DNA from: Roseburia sp.
GTDB lineage: Bacteria; Bacillota; Clostridia; Lachnospirales; Lachnospiraceae
Length of the DNA: 7,585 bases
Direction: 5' to 3'
Assembly: GCA_030844625.1 (NCBI GenBank)
Contig: JAUUNJ010000115.1
Span: forward strand, 1 to 7,585
In this document: in pieces, positions 1 to 5,912 of the stretch
How the letters are laid out: each line of letters opens with the position of its first letter
How positions within the stretch are numbered: position 1 is the stretch's first letter
Notes under the pieces: generated by a model
The model's database searches: none
What the model saw: only the letters and a program-made list of their open reading frames with translations
Told to the model about the DNA's origin: nothing
Made by a program: the position numbers and the translations under genes

Positions 1-37
1 GTTTATAGATGGAGATATAATCAGGGAGAAGAAAGAA

Positions 38-826
38 ATGAAACGGAAAATAGTATTAAAAAATGATATTATATCAGCACTGAAAGAGATCGGTGTAAAA
101 CGGGGACAAACAATTATGGTACATACATCTTTAAGCAGTCTTGGTTTTGTCTGTGGAGGAGCGCAGATTGTCATCGAAGCTTTGGTGGAGTGCGTAGGAG
201 ACGAAGGAACTATTATGATGCCGACGCAATCATGGAAGAATTTAGATCCGGAAGCAGGTGTCCACTGGGAGGAACCAAAAGAATGGTGGCAGACGATACG
301 TGAAAACTGGCCGGCATATGATAAAAATATTACTCCTACAAATACAATGGGAGCTGTGGCGGAAATGTTTCGAAGATGGCCGGGGGCATTACGCAGTGAT
401 CATCCGGCACGCTCTGTGGCAGCTTATGGAAAACAGGCAAAGTACTTGACGGAAAACCATGATCTGTCTAATATTTTTGGGGACGGTTCACCGATTGGAA
501 AATTGTATGAACTGGATGGATATGTTCTGATGATTGGTGTCGGATATGATAAGAATACATCCCTTCATCTGGCAGATGCCCGGGCAGAATATCCGGGAAA
601 GCATTTGACCAATGAAAGCAGTGCCATGTTAATTGACGGAAAGAGAGTATGGAAATCCTACCAGACATTATATGTGGACGGAGAGGATTTTAATGAAATT
701 GGTGCAGCCTTTGAAAATCGGCATGATGTGTCGAAAACGGGATTGGGAAATGGAGTCATTAAATTTATGAAACAGAGAGAGCTGGTAGATTTTGCTGTAG
801 ACTGGATTCAGAAAAACAGACATTAA
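38..826 (+). CDS. AAC(3)-family aminoglycoside/antibiotic N-acetyltransferase
   Basis: A 262-residue cytoplasmic protein of the Antibiotic_NAT (AAC(3)) family, which moves acetyl from acetyl-CoA to an amine; classic members modify the 3-amino group of 2-deoxystreptamine aminoglycosides. Family motifs appear in order: HTSLSSLG (29-36), EGT (56-58), MPTQ (61-64), TNTMG (101-105), the HP pair (122-123), SPIGKLY (151-157) and SLHLAD (175-180), whose His177 fits the catalytic histidine region. Length matches the usual 260-280 residues. AGGGAG at 23-28 sits 9 bases before the ATG and supports this start, although the frame stays open to the left edge, so an earlier start outside the window cannot be excluded. 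An AlkD-like gene follows after 24 bases, probably co-transcribed. The family call is firm. The substrate is not: many chromosomal members give no resistance, and some acetylate other amines. Confidence 0.9.
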   Translation: MKRKIVLKNDIISALKEIGVKRGQTIMVHTSLSSLGFVCGGAQIVIEALVECVGDEGTIMMPTQSWKNLDPEAGVHWEEPKEWWQTIRENWPAYDKNITPTNTMGAVAEMFRRWPGALRSDHPARSVAAYGKQAKYLTENHDLSNIFGDGSPIGKLYELDGYVLMIGVGYDKNTSLHLADARAEYPGKHLTNESSAMLIDGKRVWKSYQTLYVDGEDFNEIGAAFENRHDVSKTGLGNGVIKFMKQRELVDFAVDWIQKNRH

Positions 827-850
827 TAGTATAAAGATTTTGAGGAGAGC

Positions 851-1540
851 ATGATGGAAGAAATAACAAAAGGACTATTTGAATTACAGGATGAAGGGTA
901 CAGAGCTTTTCATGCAAAATTGATGCCTGCAATTAATTTTGACAGGATTATAGGGGTGCGTACCCCCGAACTTCGCAAGTATGCAAAAAAAATAGCAAAG
1001 GAGCCTTACGCAAAGGAATTTTTAAATGAGCTGCCACATACCTATTATGAGGAAAATAATCTGCATAGTGCATTGTTAAGCTTATTGTACAAGGATCTTG
1101 AAGAACTGCTGGACAAAATTGAAGATTTTCTTCCTTATGTGGATAATTGGGCGACCTGTGATATGATGTCCCCTAAACTGTTTAAAAAGAATCTTTTGCT
1201 GGTATATGAACATGTAAAGAGATGGATTAAGTCAGAAGATACATATACCGTTCGCTTTGGAGTTGTAACTTTATTAGCTTTTTTTCTGGATGATGCTTTT
1301 GAACCTGAAATGTTAGAATTGGTGGCAGATATAAAATCTGAAGAATACTACGTTAACATGGCAGTTGCATGGTATTTCAGCATTGCATTGGTAAAGCAGT
1401 ATGATTTTGCAATTATCTATTTTACAGAGCCCAGACTGGAAGCTTGGACACATAACAAAGCTATTCAAAAGGCAGTTGAGAGCAGACGTGTTGATGATGA
1501 AACAAAAAACTACCTCAGAAGTTTAAAAATAAAAAAATAG
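851..1540 (+). CDS. AlkD-like DNA alkylation repair protein
   Basis: A 229-residue all-helical HEAT-like repeat protein of the DNA alkylation repair (AlkC/AlkD) family. AlkD proteins are DNA glycosylases that remove positively charged N3- or N7-alkylated purines without flipping the base. The Bacillus cereus enzyme uses Trp109, Asp113, Arg148 and Trp187. Here VDNWATCD gives Trp100 and Asp104, YTVRFGVV gives Arg135 and NMAVAWYF gives Trp174, so the first and last spacings (4 and 39) equal those of AlkD as I remember them; this suggests an active enzyme. GVRTPELRKYAK (35-46) is also typical of the N-terminus. Two ATGs lie in tandem: AGGAG at 843-847 is only 3 bases from 851 but 6 from 854, so the protein may really begin at the second Met. 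It follows the acetyltransferase by 24 bases and ends 5 bases from the convergent ApbE gene. Substrate range cannot be read from sequence. Confidence 0.88.
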   Translation: MMEEITKGLFELQDEGYRAFHAKLMPAINFDRIIGVRTPELRKYAKKIAKEPYAKEFLNELPHTYYEENNLHSALLSLLYKDLEELLDKIEDFLPYVDNWATCDMMSPKLFKKNLLLVYEHVKRWIKSEDTYTVRFGVVTLLAFFLDDAFEPEMLELVADIKSEEYYVNMAVAWYFSIALVKQYDFAIIYFTEPRLEAWTHNKAIQKAVESRRVDDETKNYLRSLKIKK

Positions 1541-1559
1541 GATTTTTATTCTTCTGTGG
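1513..1559. terminator. Inverted repeat between convergent genes, possible bidirectional terminator
   Basis: The stops of the AlkD-like gene (+) and the ApbE gene (-) are only 5 bases apart. Across them lies CCTCAGAAG (1513-1521) against CTTCTGTGG (1551-1559), 8 of 9 pairs, plus an inner AATAAAAA (1528-1535) against TTTTTATT (1543-1550), fully complementary. The left arm has 6 unpaired bases between the two stems. No other terminator is visible for either gene. It is not a textbook GC-rich hairpin followed by a T-run, so termination is inferred. Confidence 0.35.
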
Positions 1560-2583
1560 ATTCCTCAATAAAAGATATTTCATGATCTTCATTGATTTCC
1601 AAACCATCAGTTAGCACAATTTTATTTTCATTGGTGATAAATATTGCTTCTGTTTTATCCAGGGAATTGATTAATTCTTTTCCCTTATCAAGTCCCAGAG
1701 CAAAGGCACTGGTGCTCAGTGCATCGCCGGCTTCTGAAGTTCCTGATATGATTGTGACGGAGTATAAATTGTTCTCCACAGGAAATCCGGTTTTGGTGTC
1801 CAGAATGTGATGATATATTTTTCCGTCTTTTTCAAAATATCTCTCATATATGCCTGAGGTTACAACGGATTTGTCGCTTAAATTTATGGTGGCAGCATAG
1901 TCAGATGCGTTTTCGGAAAAAGGTTTTTTAATTCCGATTTTAAAATCGTCACTGGAAGACTTGCCGCCGATTGTAAGAATGTTGCCGCCCAGATCAATTA
2001 TGGCAGAAGTAACACCTTCGGAAACCATAAAGCTTTTTAATTTATCTGCAACAAATCCTTTGGCAATACCACCCAGGTCAATTTGTGCCTTTTTATCAGA
2101 TAATGTGACAAATTCTTCATCAACAGAAATAGTATTATAGTCTATATGCTTTAATGCAGAGTTAATATTTTGGTCGGAAGGTATTGTTCCGGTATTGTTT
2201 TTTATGTCCCACAATGAAGTAAGAGGTGCAATGGTAATGTCAAAGGCACCGTCTGAAAGTCTGCTGTATTCTAAACTGTCATTGATAATCTGGGCAACAA
2301 TCTGCTGAACTTCGGTAGGTTGTCCATTGCTGTTATTGATCTTTGAAACATCACTGTCCTCAATAGTTCTGCTGAGTAACGATTCATAATGATTGCATAA
2401 ACCAAAACACCCATTGATAATGTCTTCTGCATCAGATTCTCCGGAATAACTATATATTGTTATGGTAACCGTCGTATCAAAACAATAGTTTGTAAGAGAA
2501 ACTTTTGTATCACTTGCCGTTCCACATGCCGTTAGATTCATCATTAAAATAATTATAACTATAAAGCCTGATATTTTTTTCAT
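1546..2583 (-). CDS. apbE: FAD:protein FMN transferase, ApbE family lipoprotein
   Basis: A 345-residue ApbE/Ftp enzyme, which uses FAD and Mg2+ to attach FMN through a phosphoester bond to Thr or Ser of exported or membrane proteins such as RnfG/NqrC-type FMN-binding domains. The N-terminus is a lipoprotein signal: MKK, a hydrophobic run (7-17) and the lipobox LTAC with Cys20, so the enzyme should sit on the outer face of the membrane. Family motifs: DGAFDIT (111-117), DLGGIAKG (169-176), DLGGN (197-201), TSGIYERYF (242-250), HHILDTKTGFP (258-268) and the Mg-binding segment around Asp287-Thr291 (DALST). The start at 2583 is preferred because GGAG (2593-2590) lies 6 bases upstream and the signal is then N-terminal. 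The frame is also open from a GTG at 2643, which would give 365 residues. It diverges from the NusG-II/Gx pair. No flavinylation target protein is encoded here. Confidence 0.95.
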   Translation of the reverse strand: MKKISGFIVIIILMMNLTACGTASDTKVSLTNYCFDTTVTITIYSYSGESDAEDIINGCFGLCNHYESLLSRTIEDSDVSKINNSNGQPTEVQQIVAQIINDSLEYSRLSDGAFDITIAPLTSLWDIKNNTGTIPSDQNINSALKHIDYNTISVDEEFVTLSDKKAQIDLGGIAKGFVADKLKSFMVSEGVTSAIIDLGGNILTIGGKSSSDDFKIGIKKPFSENASDYAATINLSDKSVVTSGIYERYFEKDGKIYHHILDTKTGFPVENNLYSVTIISGTSEAGDALSTSAFALGLDKGKELINSLDKTEAIFITNENKIVLTDGLEINEDHEISFIEESTEE

Positions 2584-2595
2584 CTCAATCTCCAT
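2584..2595 (-). promoter_or_regulatory. Ribosome binding site deciding the apbE start
   Basis: Read on the minus strand, GGAG (2593-2590) is followed by a 6-base spacer and the ATG at 2583-2581. That ATG opens directly into the lipoprotein signal. The rival GTG at 2643 has AGGGA at 2657-2653, 9 bases upstream, so the longer product is not impossible. Confidence 0.6.
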
Positions 2596-2673
2596 TCTGC
2601 CGTTAAAAACAGCGGCAAAAATAGCCATGAAAAGTATTTTCACACTATTTTTTCCCTAAGTACACATGTAATT

Positions 2674-2703
2674 ACTATATCATAAAAATTCATTGTTTGT
2701 CGA
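2674..2703 (-). promoter_or_regulatory. Predicted apbE promoter, extended -10
   Basis: On the minus strand, a TCGACA -35 box (2703-2698, 5 of 6 to consensus) is separated by 18 bases from TATAGT (2679-2674, 5 of 6). TGA directly before the -10 box makes it an extended -10 site. Transcription would start near 2667, giving a leader of about 80 bases to the ATG at 2583. Sequence match only. Confidence 0.6.
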
Positions 2704-2714
2704 ATAAATAGTAT

Positions 2715-2743
2715 TTGTATAAAAAAAATATATATGATATTAT
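2715..2743 (+). promoter_or_regulatory. Predicted promoter of the NusG-II/Gx operon, extended -10
   Basis: TTGTAT (2715-2720, 3 of 6 to the -35 consensus) is followed by 17 bases and TATTAT (2738-2743, 5 of 6), with TGA at 2735-2737 making an extended -10. Start would be near 2750, about 43 bases before the ATG at 2793. It lies back to back with the apbE promoter; the two -35 boxes are 11 bases apart. Confidence 0.5.
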
Positions 2744-2792
2744 TACAAATGGTAAACATTCGTTCTAAAAACATGGATGGAAGAGAACAAAA

Positions 2793-3164
2793 ATGAAGAA
2801 ATATAAGTTTGACTTTATAATCATAATCAGTTTAATAATACTGGCAGCGTTTAGCTGGCTGGTAATTAATTTTCTGCATGATTCCGTGGGCAATTATGTA
2901 GAAGTTCTGGCTGACGGAAAGCTTTTAAACACATATTCACTGGAAGAAGATGGAGAATATGAAATAAAAACAGGGGAGTCAGTGAATATCATACAGATTA
3001 AAGACGGACAGGTTTTTATGAAAGAGGCGGATTGTCCGGATAAATTGTGCGTGAAACAGGGAAAAATCAGCAGGGATGGACAGTCAATTATATGTCTTCC
3101 CCATAAAATCGTAATAAGGATTACTCTGAATGAGGAGGATAAGGTAGATGCATATGCCAGATAG
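2793..3164 (+). CDS. Membrane-anchored NusG domain II-containing protein
   Basis: A 123-residue protein with one N-terminal membrane segment (about 8-27) and a small extracytoplasmic beta domain of the NusG_II family (PF07009, formerly DUF1312). The family signature is present: EADCPDKLCV with Cys81 and Cys86, then IICLPHKIVI with Cys101 and His104. Despite the name it is not a transcription factor; NusG domain II is only the fold. Its molecular role is unknown to me. In Firmicutes the family recurs beside Gx transporters, ApbE and flavin-based electron-transfer genes; I recall a member being called EetA in the Listeria extracellular electron transfer locus, but did not verify this. GGAAGAG (2779-2785) precedes the ATG by 7 bases. 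It overlaps the next gene by 17 bases, indicating translational coupling. The three cysteines could bind a metal or undergo redox chemistry; that is inference. Confidence 0.88.
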   Translation: MKKYKFDFIIIISLIILAAFSWLVINFLHDSVGNYVEVLADGKLLNTYSLEEDGEYEIKTGESVNIIQIKDGQVFMKEADCPDKLCVKQGKISRDGQSIICLPHKIVIRITLNEEDKVDAYAR

Positions 3165-3657
3165 CAAAAAAATATCAATCACAGCATTATTTACGGCTTT
3201 TGCAGTAATCTTAAGTTATATTGAGACACTGATTCCGGCAATTGGAATTCCCGGAGTAAAACTTGGGCTTGCTAATTTTGCAATTGTTCTGGCGTTATAT
3301 TTTCTTGGTTATAAAGCCGGAATTACCATTAATATTATAAGAATTATCATTATAGGTGCTTTTTTTGGAAATTTGTTCAGTATATATTTCAGTATTGCCG
3401 GTGCAGTAATCAGTTATGCTGTTATGGCACTTCTAAAAAAGACAGAAAAAGTCTCTATGATTACTGTTGCGATTGTTGGTGGCGTTTTTCATAATATTGG
3501 CCAGATTATAATTGCCTTTTTTGTGGTAGATACATATGGAGTGTTCACATATATTCCGGTACTTATTATATCGGGAATCATTACGGGAAGTATAATAGGA
3601 ATACTGGCAGATATTATTTATAAGAGGACAAAGCATATATTGAGTAAAATAATATAA
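3148..3657 (+). CDS. Gx transporter family protein (heptaprenyl diphosphate synthase component I-like)
   Basis: A 169-residue integral membrane protein of the Hpre_diP_synt_I/Gx transporter family (PF07456), with about six hydrophobic segments (near 10-30, 41-55, 60-72, 76-97, 104-127 and 134-157). The segment GIPGVKLGLANF (33-44) and GGVFHNIGQI (111-120) are the recognisable family blocks. The older name, heptaprenyl diphosphate synthase component I, is probably misleading: it lacks prenyltransferase Asp-rich motifs and resembles a small S-component-like carrier. The substrate is unknown; a flavin or quinone-related compound is a guess from context. GAGGAGG at 3132-3138, inside the upstream gene, lies 9 bases before ATG 3148 and 15 before the alternative ATG at 3154, favouring 3148. 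It overlaps the NusG-II gene by 17 bases, so the two are almost certainly one operon. In the Listeria electron-transfer locus I recall the equivalent as EetB. Confidence 0.87.
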   Translation: MHMPDSKKISITALFTAFAVILSYIETLIPAIGIPGVKLGLANFAIVLALYFLGYKAGITINIIRIIIIGAFFGNLFSIYFSIAGAVISYAVMALLKKTEKVSMITVAIVGGVFHNIGQIIIAFFVVDTYGVFTYIPVLIISGIITGSIIGILADIIYKRTKHILSKII

Positions 3658-3672
3658 AATGAGCTATGGATG

Positions 3673-3686
3673 CCGGTAAAAACCGG
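3673..3686 (+). other. Small hairpin before ruvA
   Basis: CCGGT, AAAA, ACCGG form a perfect 5-base-pair stem with a 4-base loop in the 45-base gap before ruvA, ending 6 bases before its ribosome binding site. No T-run follows, so it is not a standard terminator. It may be chance or a minor structural element of the leader. Confidence 0.3.
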
Positions 3687-3692
3687 AGAAAT

Positions 3693-3702
3693 GGAGAACA
3701 GA
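3693..3702 (+). promoter_or_regulatory. Ribosome binding site deciding the ruvA start
   Basis: GGAG at 3693-3696 with a 6-base spacer leads to the ATG at 3703, where the protein begins with the conserved MISY. This argues against the upstream in-frame ATGs at 3670 and 3691. Confidence 0.75.
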
Positions 3703-4296
3703 ATGATCTCATATATATCGGGAGTAATAGATACAGTTGAAAAAGATAAAGTTATTATAGATCATAATGGTATAGGATATGGAATTTTTATGCCTGCAAG
3801 TGCATTGGAAATGCTGGGGGCAGGTGAGAGTGTTAAGATTTATACATATTTTAGTGTGCGCGAAGATGCAATGCAGTTATTTGGATTTCTTACAAGAGAG
3901 GAGCTTAATTTATTTAAGCTGCTAATAGGTGTGAGCGGCGTGGGACCGAAAGGGGCAATTGCAATTATTTCAGCCTGCCCCGGAGACAGTCTTCATATGG
4001 CAATTCTTTCAGGAGATGCAAAGACCATTTCCAAGGCGCAGGGAATCGGAAACAAAACTGCCCAGCGTATTATCATTGAGTTGAAAGATAAACTGGATCT
4101 GGAAGAGATGATTGAAATCAATAACAATAAAGAATCGGGAATTCAGACCAATGGAATCCAGTCGGATGCAATAGAAGCGTTGGTAGCGTTGGGATATTCA
4201 CAGAGCGATGCGTTTAATGCGGTTAAGAAGATTAAAAATTGTGAAAATATGGATGTGGAACAATTATTAAAAATGGCGTTAAAGAATATGATGTAA
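3703..4296 (+). CDS. ruvA: Holliday junction branch migration complex subunit RuvA
   Basis: RuvA tetramers bind the four-way Holliday junction and load two RuvB hexamers to drive branch migration in recombinational repair. This 197-residue protein has the three standard parts: an OB-fold (about 1-63, starting MISYISG), two helix-hairpin-helix motifs (LLIGVSGVGPKGAIAII at 73-89 and AQGIGNKTAQRIIIELKDKL at 112-131), an Asn/Gln-rich linker, and a C-terminal three-helix RuvB-contact domain (about 153-197). The start is set by MISY, the usual RuvA beginning, and by GGAG at 3693-3696 six bases upstream. The frame is open to an ATG at 3670, which would add 11 residues without homology to the family and without a good binding site. 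ruvB follows after 24 bases. It lies 45 bases after the Gx gene with no visible terminator, so read-through from that operon is possible. Confidence 0.97.
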   Translation: MISYISGVIDTVEKDKVIIDHNGIGYGIFMPASALEMLGAGESVKIYTYFSVREDAMQLFGFLTREELNLFKLLIGVSGVGPKGAIAIISACPGDSLHMAILSGDAKTISKAQGIGNKTAQRIIIELKDKLDLEEMIEINNNKESGIQTNGIQSDAIEALVALGYSQSDAFNAVKKIKNCENMDVEQLLKMALKNMM

Positions 4297-4320
4297 TACC
4301 GATTTAAAAGGAATTAAATT

Positions 4321-5319
4321 ATGGCAAAAAGAATTATACAGACGGATGTGACAACTGAAGATGTGGCAATGGAAAAAGGTCTCAGACCGGAAAGTCTGGA
4401 ACAGTATGTGGGTCAGAGTAAGGTAAAAAACAATCTTAAAATTTTTATAGAGGCGGCGAAATCCAGAAAGGAACCTTTGGATCACGTGCTTTTTTATGGA
4501 CCTCCGGGATTGGGAAAAACTACATTAGCTACGATTATTGCTAATGAAATGGGGGTTAATATTAAAGTCACTTCGGGTCCGGCAATAGAAAAACCGGGAG
4601 AGATGGCAGCAATCCTTAATAATCTGGCAGAAAATGATATTTTGTTTATCGATGAAATACACAGATTGAACAGACAGGTAGAGGAAGTACTTTATCCTGC
4701 AATGGAGGATTACTCTATAGATATTATGATTGGAAAAGGTCAGGCAGCCAGATCAATAAGGCTGGATTTACCTAAGTTTACACTGGTTGGAGCAACTACA
4801 AGAGCAGGTCTTTTAACGGCACCCTTAAGAGACCGTTTTGGTGTTATTAACAAACTGGAATTTTATTCCACAGGGGAATTAAAACAAATCATAATCAGGT
4901 CGGCAGCATTATTAAATGTTGATATTGATGAGAAGGGGGCAATGGAACTGGCGAGACGTTCCAGAGGAACCCCGCGACTGGCAAACAGACTGCTTAAAAG
5001 AGTCAGAGACTTTGCACAGGTTAAGTATAATGGTGTGATTGATGAGGATGTGGCAAATACTGCGCTGGATCTTTTAGAAGTAGACAAGCTGGGATTGGAC
5101 AAAGGGGATAGAAATATTCTTGAAACCATTATTTTAAAGTTTGCAGGAGGTCCTGTAGGGCTTGATACTCTGGCTGCAGCGTTGGGAGAAGACGGAGGAA
5201 CCCTTGAGGATGTATATGAACCGTACCTGATTCAGAATGGACTGATTCAAAGAACTCCACGGGGAAGAATTGCCACAGAAGCAGCATACAACCATTTGGG
5301 AATACCAATGTCTGAATAA
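4321..5319 (+). CDS. ruvB: Holliday junction branch migration ATPase RuvB
   Basis: The hexameric AAA+ motor that pumps DNA through the RuvA-bound Holliday junction. All landmarks are intact in 332 residues, the usual length: the N-terminal [12 protein letters not shown] (21-32), Walker [10 protein letters not shown] (60-68), Walker B LFIDEIH (108-114), sensor 1 GATTRAG (157-163), the arginine-finger segment LRDRFG (169-174), sensor 2 around [15 protein letters not shown] (216-230), and the C-terminal winged helix with [16 protein letters not shown] (276-291) and the closing RTPRGR (311-316). AAGGA at 4308-4312, 8 bases before the ATG, supports the start. It sits 24 bases after ruvA, the classic ruvAB operon; ruvC is not adjacent, as expected in Firmicutes, which use RecU. 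No clear terminator hairpin follows before the zapA promoter. Confidence 0.98.
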   Translation: MAKRIIQTDVTTEDVAMEKGLRPESLEQYVGQSKVKNNLKIFIEAAKSRKEPLDHVLFYGPPGLGKTTLATIIANEMGVNIKVTSGPAIEKPGEMAAILNNLAENDILFIDEIHRLNRQVEEVLYPAMEDYSIDIMIGKGQAARSIRLDLPKFTLVGATTRAGLLTAPLRDRFGVINKLEFYSTGELKQIIIRSAALLNVDIDEKGAMELARRSRGTPRLANRLLKRVRDFAQVKYNGVIDEDVANTALDLLEVDKLGLDKGDRNILETIILKFAGGPVGLDTLAAALGEDGGTLEDVYEPYLIQNGLIQRTPRGRIATEAAYNHLGIPMSE

Positions 5320-5364
5320 ATATGATATTATGATGAATTATAAAAGAGTAATGTTTAATTGATT

Positions 5365-5393
5365 TTTACATTTTATTGTTTTTATGGTAATAT
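5365..5393 (+). promoter_or_regulatory. Predicted zapA promoter, extended -10
   Basis: TTTACA (5365-5370, 5 of 6 to the -35 consensus), 17 bases, then TAATAT (5388-5393, 4 of 6) preceded by TGG at 5385-5387, an extended -10. Start is expected near 5400, a short leader of about 23 bases that includes AAGGAG at 5412-5417. It gives zapA transcription independent of ruvAB. Confidence 0.6.
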
Positions 5394-5423
5394 ATTATTA
5401 ATTTTACTAACAAGGAGAAAATT

Positions 5424-5822
5424 ATGTCATCAAAGAATTATATTGACGTTGTCATTGATGGGAAAATATACAATATAGGTGGTTTTGAAAGTGAAGCATA
5501 TTTGCAGAAGGTAGCTTCATATATCAACAATATGATATTAGAGTTTAAACAGAATGAAAGTTACAGAATGCAGAAAATGGACATGCAGCGCATTTTGCTG
5601 GAAATTAATATAGCAAATGATTATTTTAAGGCGAAAAAGCAGGCTGACCTGTTGGAGAATGACCTTGAAGTGAAAGAAAAAGAAGTTTACGATTTAAAGC
5701 ATGAACTAATTATTTCTGATGCAAAAGCGGAAACAGCAGTTAAGGAATTAGAAGAAGCTTTGAAAAAAAATGAGGAACTTGAGAAAAAAATTCTGGAGTT
5801 ACAGTTAAAGTTAAAAAAATAA
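5424..5822 (+). CDS. zapA: Cell division protein ZapA
   Basis: ZapA binds FtsZ and promotes bundling of its filaments at the division site in the cytoplasm. The N-terminal ZapA domain (about 4-75) shows the usual opening, a beta hairpin with VVIDGKIYNIGG (9-20), then YLQKVASYINNMI (26-38) and the helix LLEINIANDYFKAK (58-71). From about 73 to the end the protein is a continuous charged coiled coil rich in Glu and Lys. At 132 residues it is clearly longer than B. subtilis ZapA (about 85) and E. coli ZapA (about 109), the excess lying in the coiled coil. AAGGAG (5412-5417), 6 bases before the ATG, confirms the start. It has its own predicted promoter 104 bases after ruvB and is followed by the U32 gene after 90 bases. 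Confidence 0.93.
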   Translation: MSSKNYIDVVIDGKIYNIGGFESEAYLQKVASYINNMILEFKQNESYRMQKMDMQRILLEINIANDYFKAKKQADLLENDLEVKEKEVYDLKHELIISDAKAETAVKELEEALKKNEELEKKILELQLKLKK

Positions 5823-5830
5823 AAAATGTT

Positions 5831-5836
5831 TATAAT
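5831..5836 (+). promoter_or_regulatory. Possible -10 box for the U32 gene
   Basis: A perfect TATAAT lies 9 bases after the zapA stop. No good -35 box is seen at the right distance (the 17-base position reads AAGTTA) and there is no TGn extension, so this is weak. If used, transcription would start near 5843, at the foot of the following hairpin. Confidence 0.3.
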
Positions 5837-5840
5837 AGAG

Positions 5841-5862
5841 CGATCAGGTTGTTGCCTGGTCG
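5841..5862 (+). other. Hairpin in the zapA-U32 intergenic gap
   Basis: CGATCAGG (5841-5848) pairs with CCTGGTCG (5855-5862) over 8 base pairs, including one G-T, around the loop TTGTTG. An alternative outer pairing is AGCG (5839-5842) with CGCT (5867-5870). Only three Ts follow, so it is a poor intrinsic terminator. It may instead attenuate read-through or form a 5' stem-loop on the U32 message. Confidence 0.5.
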
Positions 5863-5912
5863 TTTGCGCTATGAAATACGAGAATAAGTTTGCCGTTGAA
5901 ATAGGAGGCTGA

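Noticed and set aside
1..37. Possible tail of an upstream gene or an N-terminal extension of the acetyltransferase
   Set aside because: Two frames are open to the left edge, but 37 bases are too few to identify anything, and AGGGAG before ATG 38 explains the start well.
2644..2792. FMN riboswitch controlling the flavin-related genes
   Set aside because: The leaders are too short (about 40 and 80 bases) and no conserved RFN-element blocks are seen on either strand.
2894..3178. Minus-strand open frame of 94 codons over the NusG-II gene
   Set aside because: It lies opposite a gene with clear family motifs, and its translation resembles no protein I know.
3148..3657. Heptaprenyl diphosphate synthase component I as a literal function
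   Set aside because: No Asp-rich prenyltransferase motif is present and no component II gene is nearby; the protein is a small multi-pass membrane protein.
4863..5129. Minus-strand open frame of 88 codons inside ruvB
   Set aside because: It is a shadow of the ruvB coding frame with no ribosome binding site and a low-complexity, Ser-rich translation.
5841..5866. Intrinsic terminator of zapA
   Set aside because: The stem is acceptable but only three Ts follow before GCGCT, so it is listed as a hairpin only.
5823..5912. 6S RNA, by analogy with its position after zapA in E. coli
   Set aside because: The gap is only 90 bases, about half the size of a 6S RNA, and lacks the long duplex with a large central bubble.
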